Part shown: positions 20,101-27,336 of the stretch, in pieces
Layout of the letters: every line of letters starts with the position of its first letter
How positions within the stretch are numbered: position 1 is the first letter of the stretch
Source: Pseudomonas japonica
Lineage (GTDB): Bacteria > Pseudomonadota > Gammaproteobacteria > Pseudomonadales > Pseudomonadaceae
NCBI RefSeq assembly: GCF_013522925.1
Contig: NZ_JAAMQU010000010.1
Span: forward strand, 1 to 64,000
Direction: 5' to 3'
Length of the DNA: 64,000 bases
Notes under the pieces: generated by a model
Seen by the model: the letters and a program-made list of their open reading frames with translations, nothing else
What the model was told of the DNA's origin: nothing
Database searches by the model: none
Made by a program: the position numbers and the translations under genes

Positions 20101-23100
20101 GCGGTGGTAACCGCCCGCGGCGAAGTGGGCGCTACCGTGACCGTACGCGCGGCGGACGGTACGGCGCTGGGCTCCGGCATCGTGGGGGCTACAGGCACCG
20201 TGACCGTGGCGCTCGTTCCATTCCAGGCCAACGGGCAGGCGCTCAGCGCCACCCAGACCGACCTGGCCGGGAACACCTCGACGGCGGTGGCAATCACCGC
20301 CCCGGACATTACCCCACCCAGCGTCCCTGCCTCGTTGGTGCTCACCCCCAATGGGCTGACGCTCACTGGCACAGGCGAGGCCGGCGCCATCGCCCGTGTG
20401 CGCGATGCCGGCGGTACCTTACTGGGCACCGCCACCGTGGCCGCCAATGGCACCTTCTCGGTCACCCTCGGTAGCGCCCAGCTCAACGGCCAGGCCTTGA
20501 GCGTGACCCTGACGGACGCTGCCGGCAATGTGTCGATTGCCGCGCCCTTGGTGGCCGCAGACATCACCGCGCCGGGCGCCTTCACAAACCTGCAGCTAAG
20601 TACCAATGGCTTGCAGTTGAGCGGAAATGGCGAAGCGGGCGCCACGGTAAGCGTGACCAACAGCGCCGGTACCGTGCTCGGCACCGCACTGGTGGGGTTG
20701 ACCGGCAGCTTCACCGTGCAGCTCAGCGCCGCCCAGCTTAATGGCCAGGTACTGACCGTGCGCCAGGCAGACCTGGCGGGTAACGCCAGCACAGGTAGCG
20801 TAACCGCCAGCGACGTCACCGCCCCCACCGCACCTGCCAGCGTGGCGGTGGCCGCCGATGGCAGCGCGGTCACCGGCACTGGTGAAGCGGGTGCCACGGC
20901 GAGCGTGTACAGCGCAAATGGCACGTTGCTCAACAGCGCCACCGTGGGCAGCAACGGGCTGTTCTCGGTAACCCTGAGCCCCGCGCAGGCGGACGGCCAG
21001 GCCCTCACCGTGCGGCTCACCGACGCCGCTGGCAACGCCTCCTCCCAGGCGAGCGTGACCGCGCCGGACATTACCCCACCCGCAGCCCCCACCACGGCGG
21101 TTGTCGGGGCAGGCGGTACGGTGGTCACGGGTACTGGCCTTGCCGGCGCGCGTATCTTCGTGCGCAACGCGTTCGGTGTACTGCTGGGCAGCGCGACAGT
21201 TGCCGCCAACGGCACCTACTCGGTAGCCTTGAGCCCGGCGCAGATCAACAGCCAGGCCCTGAGCATCACCCAGGTGGATGCGGCAGGTAACGTGTCCACC
21301 GCCGTGAGCGCCACGGCACCGGACCTCACGCCGCCCACCGCAGCCACGGTACTGGTGGTGGCCGGGGACGGCAACAGCCTCAGCGGTAGCGGCGAGGCCG
21401 GCAGTACCGTCACGGTGCGCAGCGCTACCGGCGTGACCCTGGGTACAGCGACAGTAGCCGCCAATGGCACTTTCAGCGTGGCGTTGGGCAGTGCGCAAAT
21501 CAACGGCGAGGTACTCACCGTTACCCTGCGCGACAGCCATGGCAACCTGTCCACTACCAGCAGCGTGACCGCCCCGGACGTAGACGTGAACCGCCCGGTG
21601 GTGGCCAGCGACAACCTCACCACGGCAACCGTGAACCTTGCGCCGGTAATGACCACTCGCAACTACGCGGACAGCTTCACCACGGTGCTCAACGGGTTCA
21701 ACAAGGTGTTCAACTTCACGGTGGCCAGCGGCACCAGCGTTGATCCCACCCTTACGCTTTCCACCACGAGCGCCCTGGCGCTCTATAACGGCGCCACGTA
21801 CACCCTTCAGGTGCAGGACGCCAGTGGCAACTGGGTTACCTTGGGTAATGCCTCTGGCGGGGCACTGCTGAACGTGTTGTTGCTCGCCGGCCAGGGCGTA
21901 GTGGTGGACATCGGCACGCTGCTGGGGGGCAACTATCGCCTGGTGGTGGCCAGCAATGGCATCGGCGTGCTCACAACGGTCACCAGCAACCTTCAGCTGG
22001 ATATCACCGGCCTGAACCAGTTCAACGGCACGGCCGGGGCGGTGCTCAACGGTAACGTGGTGACGGACATCGGCACCGACGGCACCGCCGACGTGACCGG
22101 GCCGGATAACGGCGCAGTGGTGCAAGTGCTGCGCAACGGCAGTTTCGTCAGCACTGCCGGCGGTACGACGGTGCAAGGCCTGTACGGCACGCTCACTATC
22201 GATGCCCAAGGCAACTACACCTACACGGCCAACGGCAGCGTAAACAGTGTGGGCAAGGTAGACGTGTTCACCTATCAACTGGTGCACCCCAACGGCCTTA
22301 CCGACACCGCCAACCTGTATGTACGTATCGACAGCCCACAGGCGGCCGAAGTGTGGAACAGCGGCAACCTGGCCGCGCCAGCCACGGTGGTGGATGCCAC
22401 CTTCGACGTGGCCAGTACCTCACTGACCCTGGCCAACAAGGTGACGACCAGCACCAGCGCGCTTGGCAGCCTGGCGATCCTGCTGGGCGGCGGGTCTGGT
22501 AGCTACTCGTTCAGCGTGGCCGCCGACACCGTGAGCGACCTCACCATCACGCTGGCCTCGACCAGCCTGTTGTCCTTGCTGGGCTCTGTGGTGCTGGGCC
22601 TGTACAAGCTCAACCCTGCCACCGGGCAGTACGTGCTGGTGCAAGCCTGGGGTGGCGCCGGGCTTATCGGCCTGGGTGGCGGCCTGTATGGCGTGACTAT
22701 GGACGACCAGACTGCTGGCACCTATCAGGTGCGCCTGTCCACAGGCGGTATTGGCCTGCTGGCCACGGTGAACGTGGGCCTGATCAACGTCGCCACCTAC
22801 AACAACCAGTTCACGGTAGGCGGCTATACCCCTGTCACCGGCAACCTGCTCACCGATACCGCTGGCGGCGGCGCGGACGTGTTGGGCTCGGCCTATACCT
22901 TCCTCAGTGTGCTCGCGGCTGGCAGCTACGTAACGCCAGGCTACAACGGCACGGCCATTGCCGGCACCTACGGCACGCTGCTGGTGAAAGCCGATGGCAG
23001 CTACACCTACACCCTCAACGCCGGGCTGACCGGGGACGCGGTGGGGCATCAGGACGTGTTCACCTACGCCCTCACCCACCCCAACGGTACCGTGGACACC

Positions 23101-23682
23101 GCGACCCTTACCGTGAGCCTGAACCAGGCCGGCGCTGCCGTCGCCGCCAGCACTTTCAGCACACTCAACGTGGCAAGCGATGCAGGCGCCCACACCGCGG
23201 TAGTCGCCAGCAGCACGGGCGAGACCTTGCAGGGCACCAGTGGCAACGACACGCTGGATGGCTCCCACGGTGGCGCCCTCACGCTAGTCGGGGGCGCCGG
23301 CAACGACACGCTGATCATCGTCGACCAGCAGTTTGCGTCGGTGGACGGTGGCACCGGCACCGACACCCTGGTGTGGGGAGGCGGCGCAGCCAATATCAAC
23401 CTGGCCAACCTGGCGGCACGGATACATAACATCGAGGTGATCGACCTCAATACCACGGCCCCGGTAAACCTCACCCTGAGCCTCTCGGACCTGGTCAGCG
23501 TGTTGTCCAGCGACAACGACACGCTGATGATCAAGGGCAACGCCCAGGACACGGTGCACATCACCGGGCAGTGGGACGCCGGTGGCCTGCATCAGGCAGG
23601 CGGCGTGGATTACGTGCAATACAGCCCTCAGGAGGACCCCAGCCATCACCTCTGGGTACAGAGCGGTATCCAGATGGTTTGA
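11149..23682 (+). CDS. Giant BapA/Bap/LapF-family repeat adhesin, type I secreted
   Basis: A 4177-residue surface adhesin. Residues 1 to about 150 form the Bap/LapF 'prefix' domain (MDNIVVADKTTSEISSRAW, then QDAIVTLKTGERVTVGNFF), followed by a Gly-rich linker. Thirty-nine Ig-like repeats of about 85 residues follow. Residues about 3480-3985 hold two copies of the Bap/LapF C-terminal module (each with a YGTLTIDAQGNYTYT-like VCBS strand and DVFTYxLxHPNG). The end has RTX-type calcium motifs (GTSGNDTLDG, GGAGNDTL, VDGGTGTDTL) and an uncleaved C-terminal secretion signal. It should be exported by the TolC/HlyB/HlyD-type genes directly downstream and promote cell-cell or surface adhesion. LapF of P. 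putida has the same plan and gene neighbours but is longer. No exact LapG-type (T/A/P)AA(G/V) site was seen in the N-terminal region; the nearest is TAAA at residues 137-140. Confidence 0.93.
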   Translation: MDNIVVADKTTSEISSRAWGDLQLGQPGVVQIPVPPEQVAAVARNGQDAIVTLKTGERVTVGNFFNATAEGVRSDMVFQGQDGVLWQAQYSAEAFNGFTFTELPSIDTLLAGAGVVGSATPEWAIAGLGALGAGGATAAATGGLANSGGGGGGGAAPADTTAPDAPGSLGLSSDGLTLSGLGEAGATVTVNDAFGNRLGSGVAGADGRFAVVLTSPQLNGETVTVVQVDAAGNASPPANLVASDVTAPSVPVNLVLDATLSVLTGTTEAGATVTVRDANGTVLGTGVAAADGTFSLALAPAPGAGAALSVNATDPAGNTSADASLNAPAAPPPPDTTAPLAATDVAISGDGTLLSGRGEPGAVVTVFDPVGNVLATGTVAADGTFDLPVVPGIISGQVLQLTLTDAAGNVSPNLPIQAPDLSQPAPPSNLVISADGLSLTGTARPGARVLVRNTSGQVVGSGRSALDGSFTIALDAAYTNGQVFDVTAADGNGNSSAQAVVTAPDSTVPGAVTDLAVSSDGLALSGQGEAGATVTVTNASGTVLSTGTVAANGTFVLALSPAAAVAATLTVRQADPAGNLSPDATTSVPAAAPVTPAALVVTTDGLTVAGTATPGATVEVRAADGTLLGSAVVAPDGTFSVTLGSAQLDGQLLDVALLDSNATPSVTAILAAPDTTAPAAATDLAINPNGALLSGRGEVGALVTVRDANGTVVGTATVNTVGSFAVALNPVQIDGQALQVTLDDAAGNGSAANGITAPDVNGPLLPEALALDVTGTLLSGQGEAGSTVSVRDANGTVLGSAVADADGRFEVTLASAQINGQALQVSAVNAAGLASGAAPFTAPDIAPPAAVTNLQVNAQGLVLTGSGEAGATVTVLDASGNPLGTALVAPDGSFSVTLSSPQVAAENLTVWATDAAGNIGSGVPLTAPDATPPAALSNLAISANGSLVSGNGEVGATVTVSDTGGNALGTAVVGANGRFEVTLGTAQVNGETLNVSQADAAGNATAPAPLTAPDIVAPAAPTTLTFASDGSSLSGQGEAFATVRVRSLGGTLLGFTTVNADGSFSVTLTPAQLNGQAVQVEQQDVAGNLSTLISTTAPDTSPPDDVDNLLLSGNGATLTGTGEAGARVTVSNATGTALGTGTVDVNGNFSVILTPAQLNGQVLTVTQADAIGNTSGPVTVTASDITAPAAPTGLGVDATGLVLNGTAEPNADIEVRDADGALLGSGSADNNGAFSITLNTAQLNAEALQVTAADADGNVSQSAGISAPDTTAPIDVRNLAISPDGTTLSGVGEAGAIVRVTNAANVLLGTTTVGPDGVFTLTLTPAATAADVLTVSEADLTGNASGAVTLAGPNGTQVTTPANLALSSDGYTLTGTGLAGTTVNVTDASGSSLGTALVGSAGTFRLLMRSAQLNGQLLHVTASDANGTTSVATSLVAADATAPDAPLSLASASGGSVITGRGEAGATVTVSDASATVLGTGVVAGNGAFTVAINPAQLNGQVLTVVQTDAAGNVSQTNTLVTADLQGPAAATGLAVNTYGTVVSGLGEAGSTATVRDAAGTVLATGTVNQSGVFQVTLPIAQNTGEALTVQLTDAAGNVSPAATVGTPDNTAPGTVTGLLISADGSSLSGVGEPGATVAVQTANGTVLGTGPVDPNGVFTVTLNPAPLNGETLDITQTDASGNPSVAANLLAPDISPPAALSGVTINADGVTVTGHGEPGATVYVRAVDGTVLGTGLVASNGAFNVTLGTAQLNAQVLTVNQEDPPGNEGPAANLTAPDTTAPASPSDLALNGSGLQVSGRAEAGSVVTLRDAQGNVLGSAATAANGLFVATLNAPQLNGQALTVTASDAAGNLSAPAPLVAADITAPAAVSGLAVSTDGATLTGLGEAGSTVTATATDGTVLGSTTVGSDGRFTLGITPAATIGDTVAVTASDAAGNAAISIPVIAPGPLAPNVASNLTLSSDGLTVQGSADPGSLVRVYSASGQLLGTGLAGSDGAFTAPLTAGQLNGEALTVIATSTDGINAAPADLLAADVTAPAAVTTFNLAQDGASLTGFAEAGARLRVLAQGGLILGTTTVGADGTFAVTLVPAQLAGQLLTLSQLDVAGNESLTTTFLAPDLVAPTVATGLALSPDGALLTGTGEAGATVNVLDASGTVLGTGTVRLDGTFQLALIPAQANGQVLSVTLTDAAGNASLPATLTAVDSTAPGAVSALAIGADGASISGRGEAGSIVTVADADGNVLGTATVGSTGAFSLVLGTPLLNAQVLTVTQADAAGNVSPIANLTTVDLTAPDVLTNVAINAAGAVVSGRGEAGATVTVRDAAGTLLGSTVVFANGSFVVALTPPQIDNQALTVQQADPPGNISQPVQIAAPDLTPPNLATNLALNSTGDQLSGTGEPLASVRITLADGSVVGTGNVDATGNFLITLTNPAVNGEALLVRLGDAAGNLSPIATLSAPDITPPAAVANLLIDAAGAVLTGTGEPGATLVVSNANGDTLALGTVAADGTFAVALTTPQLNGQQLSVVQQDATGNPSTSAGLNAPDLTPPAAPTVATLTPDGLTLSGNGEARAVIQVSAADGTALGTTTVNAAGTWSLTLGSAQRNGELLTVTQTDTANNTSPALPYQAADSTAAGAVSNLAINADGLLLTGLAEAGAVVSVSSANGTLLGTATAGIDGRFAFTLPAAQLNGETLSVVQTDAALNTSTAASVTAPDITGPAAPTITSLTGNGTVLAGTAEALSTVTVLAADGSTLGSTTADANGLYSITLNPAQANGETISVVATDVIGNASLPLPYVVADITAPAAVSDLAVSNDYTTLAGRGEPNAVVTVTLGGASLGTATVDANGAFVITLTGPIAAADVLSVVQRDVAGNPATAATLTVAAVPPPPAPTALVLAGDGASLAGTATAGSLVKVYGATGTLLGSATAAGDGSFNVSLSSPQTNGQVLGVTASTQAGGESIPAAVTAADTTAPVALTDVAINGTGAVVTARGEVGATVTVRAADGTALGSGIVGATGTVTVALVPFQANGQALSATQTDLAGNTSTAVAITAPDITPPSVPASLVLTPNGLTLTGTGEAGAIARVRDAGGTLLGTATVAANGTFSVTLGSAQLNGQALSVTLTDAAGNVSIAAPLVAADITAPGAFTNLQLSTNGLQLSGNGEAGATVSVTNSAGTVLGTALVGLTGSFTVQLSAAQLNGQVLTVRQADLAGNASTGSVTASDVTAPTAPASVAVAADGSAVTGTGEAGATASVYSANGTLLNSATVGSNGLFSVTLSPAQADGQALTVRLTDAAGNASSQASVTAPDITPPAAPTTAVVGAGGTVVTGTGLAGARIFVRNAFGVLLGSATVAANGTYSVALSPAQINSQALSITQVDAAGNVSTAVSATAPDLTPPTAATVLVVAGDGNSLSGSGEAGSTVTVRSATGVTLGTATVAANGTFSVALGSAQINGEVLTVTLRDSHGNLSTTSSVTAPDVDVNRPVVASDNLTTATVNLAPVMTTRNYADSFTTVLNGFNKVFNFTVASGTSVDPTLTLSTTSALALYNGATYTLQVQDASGNWVTLGNASGGALLNVLLLAGQGVVVDIGTLLGGNYRLVVASNGIGVLTTVTSNLQLDITGLNQFNGTAGAVLNGNVVTDIGTDGTADVTGPDNGAVVQVLRNGSFVSTAGGTTVQGLYGTLTIDAQGNYTYTANGSVNSVGKVDVFTYQLVHPNGLTDTANLYVRIDSPQAAEVWNSGNLAAPATVVDATFDVASTSLTLANKVTTSTSALGSLAILLGGGSGSYSFSVAADTVSDLTITLASTSLLSLLGSVVLGLYKLNPATGQYVLVQAWGGAGLIGLGGGLYGVTMDDQTAGTYQVRLSTGGIGLLATVNVGLINVATYNNQFTVGGYTPVTGNLLTDTAGGGADVLGSAYTFLSVLAAGSYVTPGYNGTAIAGTYGTLLVKADGSYTYTLNAGLTGDAVGHQDVFTYALTHPNGTVDTATLTVSLNQAGAAVAASTFSTLNVASDAGAHTAVVASSTGETLQGTSGNDTLDGSHGGALTLVGGAGNDTLIIVDQQFASVDGGTGTDTLVWGGGAANINLANLAARIHNIEVIDLNTTAPVNLTLSLSDLVSVLSSDNDTLMIKGNAQDTVHITGQWDAGGLHQAGGVDYVQYSPQEDPSHHLWVQSGIQMV
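11617..21585 (+). repeat. 39 tandem Ig-like coding repeats, about 255 bp each
   Basis: I counted 39 units. Each opens near '(A/S)PDxTAPxA', continues with a 'DGxxLSGxGEAGATVTV' strand, a 'GTxLGTxxVxxDGxF' strand and a 'LNGQxLTVxxxDAAGN' strand, and the average spacing is about 255 bp. Units are diverged at DNA level; I saw no identical neighbours by eye. Several units are atypical, such as unit 6 without APD and unit 15 with an Asn-Gly-Thr entry. Confidence 0.9.
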
Positions 23683-23697
23683 TACGAAAAGGACGGC

Positions 23698-23729
23698 GCC
23701 GCCCCGGCCCGGCAACCCGCCGGGGCGGC
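23698..23729 (+). terminator. Strong hairpin between adhesin and secretion genes
   Basis: GCCGCCCCGG (23698-23707) and CCGGGGCGGC (23720-23729) make a perfect, almost all-GC 10-bp stem with a 12-base loop. It lies 15 bases after the adhesin stop and 20 bases before the TolC-like start. No T tract follows, so it is not a classic intrinsic terminator. It may partly stop transcription or protect RNA ends, which would lower secretion-gene expression relative to the adhesin. Confidence 0.6.
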
Positions 23730-23749
23730 CATCACAGTAAGGGACAGCG

Positions 23750-25189
23750 GTGATACCAGGCTTGAACACGGTTACGCGCACACGGGCGATGCTGGCCTTC
23801 GCCGTGCTCGCTTTGAACGCTCCGGCGCACGGCGCGCCGGAACACATTGACCCCGCGCTGCTGCGAGTGAGCCCTCACCCCAGCGGCGAGGACACCACCC
23901 AGCGGCGGCCCACCCCCGCCTTGCGTAGCGCCATATCCGCGAGCGGCTTCGGCCTGAACGAGGCCGTACGGCTGGCGGTGGAATGGCACCCCAGCATCGC
24001 CCAGGCGGTGAGCGTGCTCTATCAGCAGGGCGAAGGCATCAATACCGCCGAAGCCGGCTATTACCCGCAGCTGTCGGGGGGTATCAAGGGCGGGCTGGAC
24101 AGCGGCTATGACGGCGAACGGGGCAGCCAGTCCCTGAGCCTCTCGCTCAAGCAGATGCTGTACGACTTCGGCAAAGTGGACAGCGCGGTCAATGCTGCCC
24201 GCGCCAAGGCGGCCCAGGCCCAGGCGCAGCTGTTGCTGACCATCGACCAGGTGGCCCGGGACACGGCCTATGCCTACATCGAGAGCCAGCGCTACCGGGA
24301 ATTGCAGGCCACGGCCGAAGCCCAGCTGCAAGGGCTGCAGAAGATCGTGGAACTGGCGCGGCAACGCAGCGACATGGGCGCCAGCACCCGGTCGGACGTA
24401 GTGCAGGCCGAGTCTCGCGTGGACGGCGGGCGCGCTACGCTGCAGGAATACCGCGCGGCCTATGCCCGCTGGCAGGCCACCCTGGCCAACCTCCTGGGCC
24501 GCGCCACCACGCCGGATGGCGATGACACCCAGCCCCCCGGCCTTGCCCAGGCCTGCGAAGCGGCCGACCCGAACAACGGCACCGACGCCTTGCCGGCCGT
24601 GCTGGCGGCCTTTGCCCAACGCGACCAGGCCCAGGCCGAGCTTGCCCAGGCGCGCGCCCAGGCCTACCCCACGGTGTCGCTGGAGCCTTCGATCAACCAT
24701 TACCTAGACAACAACTACAACAAGGACAACCCCTACCTGGACCGCACCCAGGCCGGGATCTACATCAATGTTGAGGTACCGATCTACCAGGGCGGCGCCA
24801 CCAGCGCGCGCACCCGTGCCGCCGGTTACGCCCTGGGTGCCGCCGATGCTGCTGAGGACGCGGCGCGCTTGCAGGCCCGTCAAGGGCTGGCCGAAGCGCG
24901 GGTGCAAACCCTCAGCCTGAGCAATCGCCTGGAAGCGCTGCGCCGTCGGCAAGGCAATATCACCGAGGCCCGAGAGCTGTATGGCCGGCAATACTTGGAG
25001 CTGGGCACGCGGCCGCTGCTGGACCTGCTCAATGCCGAGCAGGAAATTCATCAGGCCCGCTTCGACCTCACCAACACCCAGGAAGACCTGCAACGGTTGC
25101 AGGTCGACTGCCTGTACAACAGCGGTGGCATGCGCCGCGTATTCGCCCTTGAAGGGCGCAACCTTCAAGGCGTGGAGGTATTGCCATGA
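23750..25189 (+). CDS. TolC-family outer-membrane channel of the adhesin type I secretion system
   Basis: A 479-residue protein starting at GTG 23750 with AAGGGA five bases upstream. A signal peptide is followed by a mature start near APEHIDPALL. The outer-membrane efflux fold is recognised from FGLNEAVRLAVEWHPSI, LKQMLYDFGKVDSAVNAA, the long helix with RQRSDMGASTRSDVVQAESR, and the second-repeat NVEVPIYQGGATSARTRAAG. It should form the outer-membrane exit duct for the adhesin. The stop overlaps the ABC gene start (ATGA at 25186-25189), indicating translational coupling. Position matches the lapF-linked secretion genes of P. putida. Confidence 0.9.
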   Translation: MIPGLNTVTRTRAMLAFAVLALNAPAHGAPEHIDPALLRVSPHPSGEDTTQRRPTPALRSAISASGFGLNEAVRLAVEWHPSIAQAVSVLYQQGEGINTAEAGYYPQLSGGIKGGLDSGYDGERGSQSLSLSLKQMLYDFGKVDSAVNAARAKAAQAQAQLLLTIDQVARDTAYAYIESQRYRELQATAEAQLQGLQKIVELARQRSDMGASTRSDVVQAESRVDGGRATLQEYRAAYARWQATLANLLGRATTPDGDDTQPPGLAQACEAADPNNGTDALPAVLAAFAQRDQAQAELAQARAQAYPTVSLEPSINHYLDNNYNKDNPYLDRTQAGIYINVEVPIYQGGATSARTRAAGYALGAADAAEDAARLQARQGLAEARVQTLSLSNRLEALRRRQGNITEARELYGRQYLELGTRPLLDLLNAEQEIHQARFDLTNTQEDLQRLQVDCLYNSGGMRRVFALEGRNLQGVEVLP

Positions 25190-27336
25190 TCGAAGCCAGC
25201 CAAGTGCCTGCCACCACCGCACCGCCGCCGGACTTCCAGCCGTGGATGGACGCGATCCTGCTGGTAGCCCGGCATTACCGCCTGGACGTTTCCCCTGAAA
25301 GCGTTCGCCTGGCTTCGCTGCACCGCGACGAGCCTTTGGAGCAGGTGGTGCGCCAGATGGCGCGTCAGGCCGGGCTTACCGCCAAGTTCAGCGGCGCGGA
25401 CGCCCGGGTATTGAGCCGCTGGCGTATGCCATTGGTGCTAGAGCTGAGCGATGGCCAGGTGGGCGTAGCCCAGGGCCTGGGCGCGGACGGCGAGCTGGGC
25501 GTGGTGTTCAGCGGCGATCAGGGCCTGCAAAGCCGCCTCACCCTGGCTGAGCTGAGCGGCCAACTGCGGCGGATTTTGGTGCTACGGCCCAGCCGGCCGT
25601 TGGCCGACGCCCGCACCGACGACTACGTGGCGCCTTATGACGAACACTGGTTCCGCCGTATCGTGCTCAAGGACCTGCGGCCTTACGGGCATGTGATGCT
25701 GGCATCGCTGGTGGCCAACCTGTTGGGCATGGCCGGTGTGCTGTTCTCCATGCAGGTGTACGACCGGGTGGTACCGGCCGAATCCCTTCCCACCCTTTAC
25801 GTGTTGTTCGGCGGGGTGATGCTGGCGGTGACGTTCGATTTCGTGATGCGCCTGATGCGCCTGCGGATCACCGACCTGCTGGGCAAGCGCGCCGACCTGC
25901 GTGTGTCGGATGTTGTGTACGGCCACGCGCTGCGCCTGCGCAACTCGGTGCGTCCGCGCTCCACCGGGTCATTCATCGCGCAGCTGCGCGAGTTGGAGCA
26001 GATACGCGACCTGATCACCTCCAGCACCGCAACCGCCTTGGCGGACGTGCCGTTCTTTTTCCTGTTCGCCGTGGTGTTCTACCTGATTGGCGGCCCGCTG
26101 GTGGGCATCCCGTTGGTAGCGCTGCTGGCCATGCTTATCCCCGGTGTGCTCTGCCAGCGCCGCTTGGCCCGGCTGGCCAACGCCAACCTGCGCGAGTCCG
26201 CCTTGCGCAACGCCATGCTGGTGGAAAGCATCCAGGGGCTGGACGACCTCAAGGGCCTGCAGGCCGAGCAGCGCTTCCAGCAACAGTGGAACCGCTACAA
26301 CGCCGCCTCCGCGCAGAGCAGCCTGGAGCTGCGTACCCTCACCAATACCTTGGTGACCTGGACCCAGAACGTGCAGAACGCGGTGTTCGCCGTGGTGATC
26401 GTGATCGGCGCACCCATGGTGATCGGCGGCGACCTCACCACCGGTAGCCTGGTGGCGCTGTCCATGCTGGCCTCACGCATGATGGCGCCCATGGCGCAGC
26501 TCACCAGCGTGCTCACCCGCTGGCAACAGGCGAAGGTGGCGCTGCAGGGGCTGGACCGGCTGATGCGCCTGCCCGTGGACCATCCCGAGGGCAGCAGCCG
26601 CGTGCACCTGCCGGCGATCCGCGGCGACTATGCGCTGGAACAGTCCAGCTTCCGCTATAACCCCGAAGCCCCCCCCGCTCTCACGGTGGCCAGCCTGCGC
26701 ATCCGCCCCGGCGAGCGCATCGCTATCCTGGGCCGCAACGGCGCGGGCAAGTCCACCTTGCTGCAGGCACTGGCTGGCAGCATGGACCTGGCCACCGGGC
26801 AGGTGACCCTGGACGGCATTGCCATCAACCACATCGACCCAGCCGACCTGCGCCGGGACGTGGGCCTGCTGCTGCTGCAAGCGCGGTTGTTCCACGGCAC
26901 CCTGCGGGAGAACCTCACGCTCGGCGCGGGGCTGGCCAGCGATCAGGAACTGGTTGCCGCATTGGCCGCCACCGGCGCGTTGGACTTCGTGCGGCAGTTA
27001 CCCAAGGGCCTTGACCACTTGCTGCATGAGGGTGGACTGGGGCTGTCCGGGGGGCAGCGGCAAAGCTTGCTGCTGGCCCGGCTGCTGGTGCGCCAGCCCC
27101 AAGTGCTGCTGCTGGATGAGCCGACCGCCGCGCTGGATGACGTGACCGAACGCACCTTGCTTGAAGACCTGGGCAAATGGAGCCGCGGCCGTACCCTGAT
27201 CGTGGCCACCCACCGGGTAAGCGTGCTGCAACTGGTGGAGCGGATCATTGTGGTAGATAACGGACGTATCGTGATCGACGACATGCGGGACGCCGCCCTT
27301 GCACGCTTGCGCCAACCCGGAGGGCCCCAGGCATGA
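25186..27336 (+). CDS. Type I secretion ABC transporter (HlyB/LapB-like permease-ATPase)
   Basis: A 716-residue inner-membrane exporter. The N-terminal 130 or so residues resemble the C39-like domain of HlyB/LapB exporters, without an evident catalytic Cys, fitting a substrate that keeps its C-terminal signal. A six-helix membrane domain follows (about 160-440), then the ATPase: Walker A LGRNGAGKST, signature LSGGQRQ, Walker B QVLLLDEPTAALDD, and the H-loop in IVATHRV. It should power export of the 4177-residue adhesin. It overlaps both neighbours by 4 bases (ATGA). Confidence 0.92.
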   Translation: MIEASQVPATTAPPPDFQPWMDAILLVARHYRLDVSPESVRLASLHRDEPLEQVVRQMARQAGLTAKFSGADARVLSRWRMPLVLELSDGQVGVAQGLGADGELGVVFSGDQGLQSRLTLAELSGQLRRILVLRPSRPLADARTDDYVAPYDEHWFRRIVLKDLRPYGHVMLASLVANLLGMAGVLFSMQVYDRVVPAESLPTLYVLFGGVMLAVTFDFVMRLMRLRITDLLGKRADLRVSDVVYGHALRLRNSVRPRSTGSFIAQLRELEQIRDLITSSTATALADVPFFFLFAVVFYLIGGPLVGIPLVALLAMLIPGVLCQRRLARLANANLRESALRNAMLVESIQGLDDLKGLQAEQRFQQQWNRYNAASAQSSLELRTLTNTLVTWTQNVQNAVFAVVIVIGAPMVIGGDLTTGSLVALSMLASRMMAPMAQLTSVLTRWQQAKVALQGLDRLMRLPVDHPEGSSRVHLPAIRGDYALEQSSFRYNPEAPPALTVASLRIRPGERIAILGRNGAGKSTLLQALAGSMDLATGQVTLDGIAINHIDPADLRRDVGLLLLQARLFHGTLRENLTLGAGLASDQELVAALAATGALDFVRQLPKGLDHLLHEGGLGLSGGQRQSLLLARLLVRQPQVLLLDEPTAALDDVTERTLLEDLGKWSRGRTLIVATHRVSVLQLVERIIVVDNGRIVIDDMRDAALARLRQPGGPQA

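Noticed and set aside
11617..21585. Tandem array considered as CRISPR or satellite DNA
   Set aside because: The 255-bp periodicity is a coding repeat in one open frame with Ig-like sequence; no short identical repeats with unique spacers.
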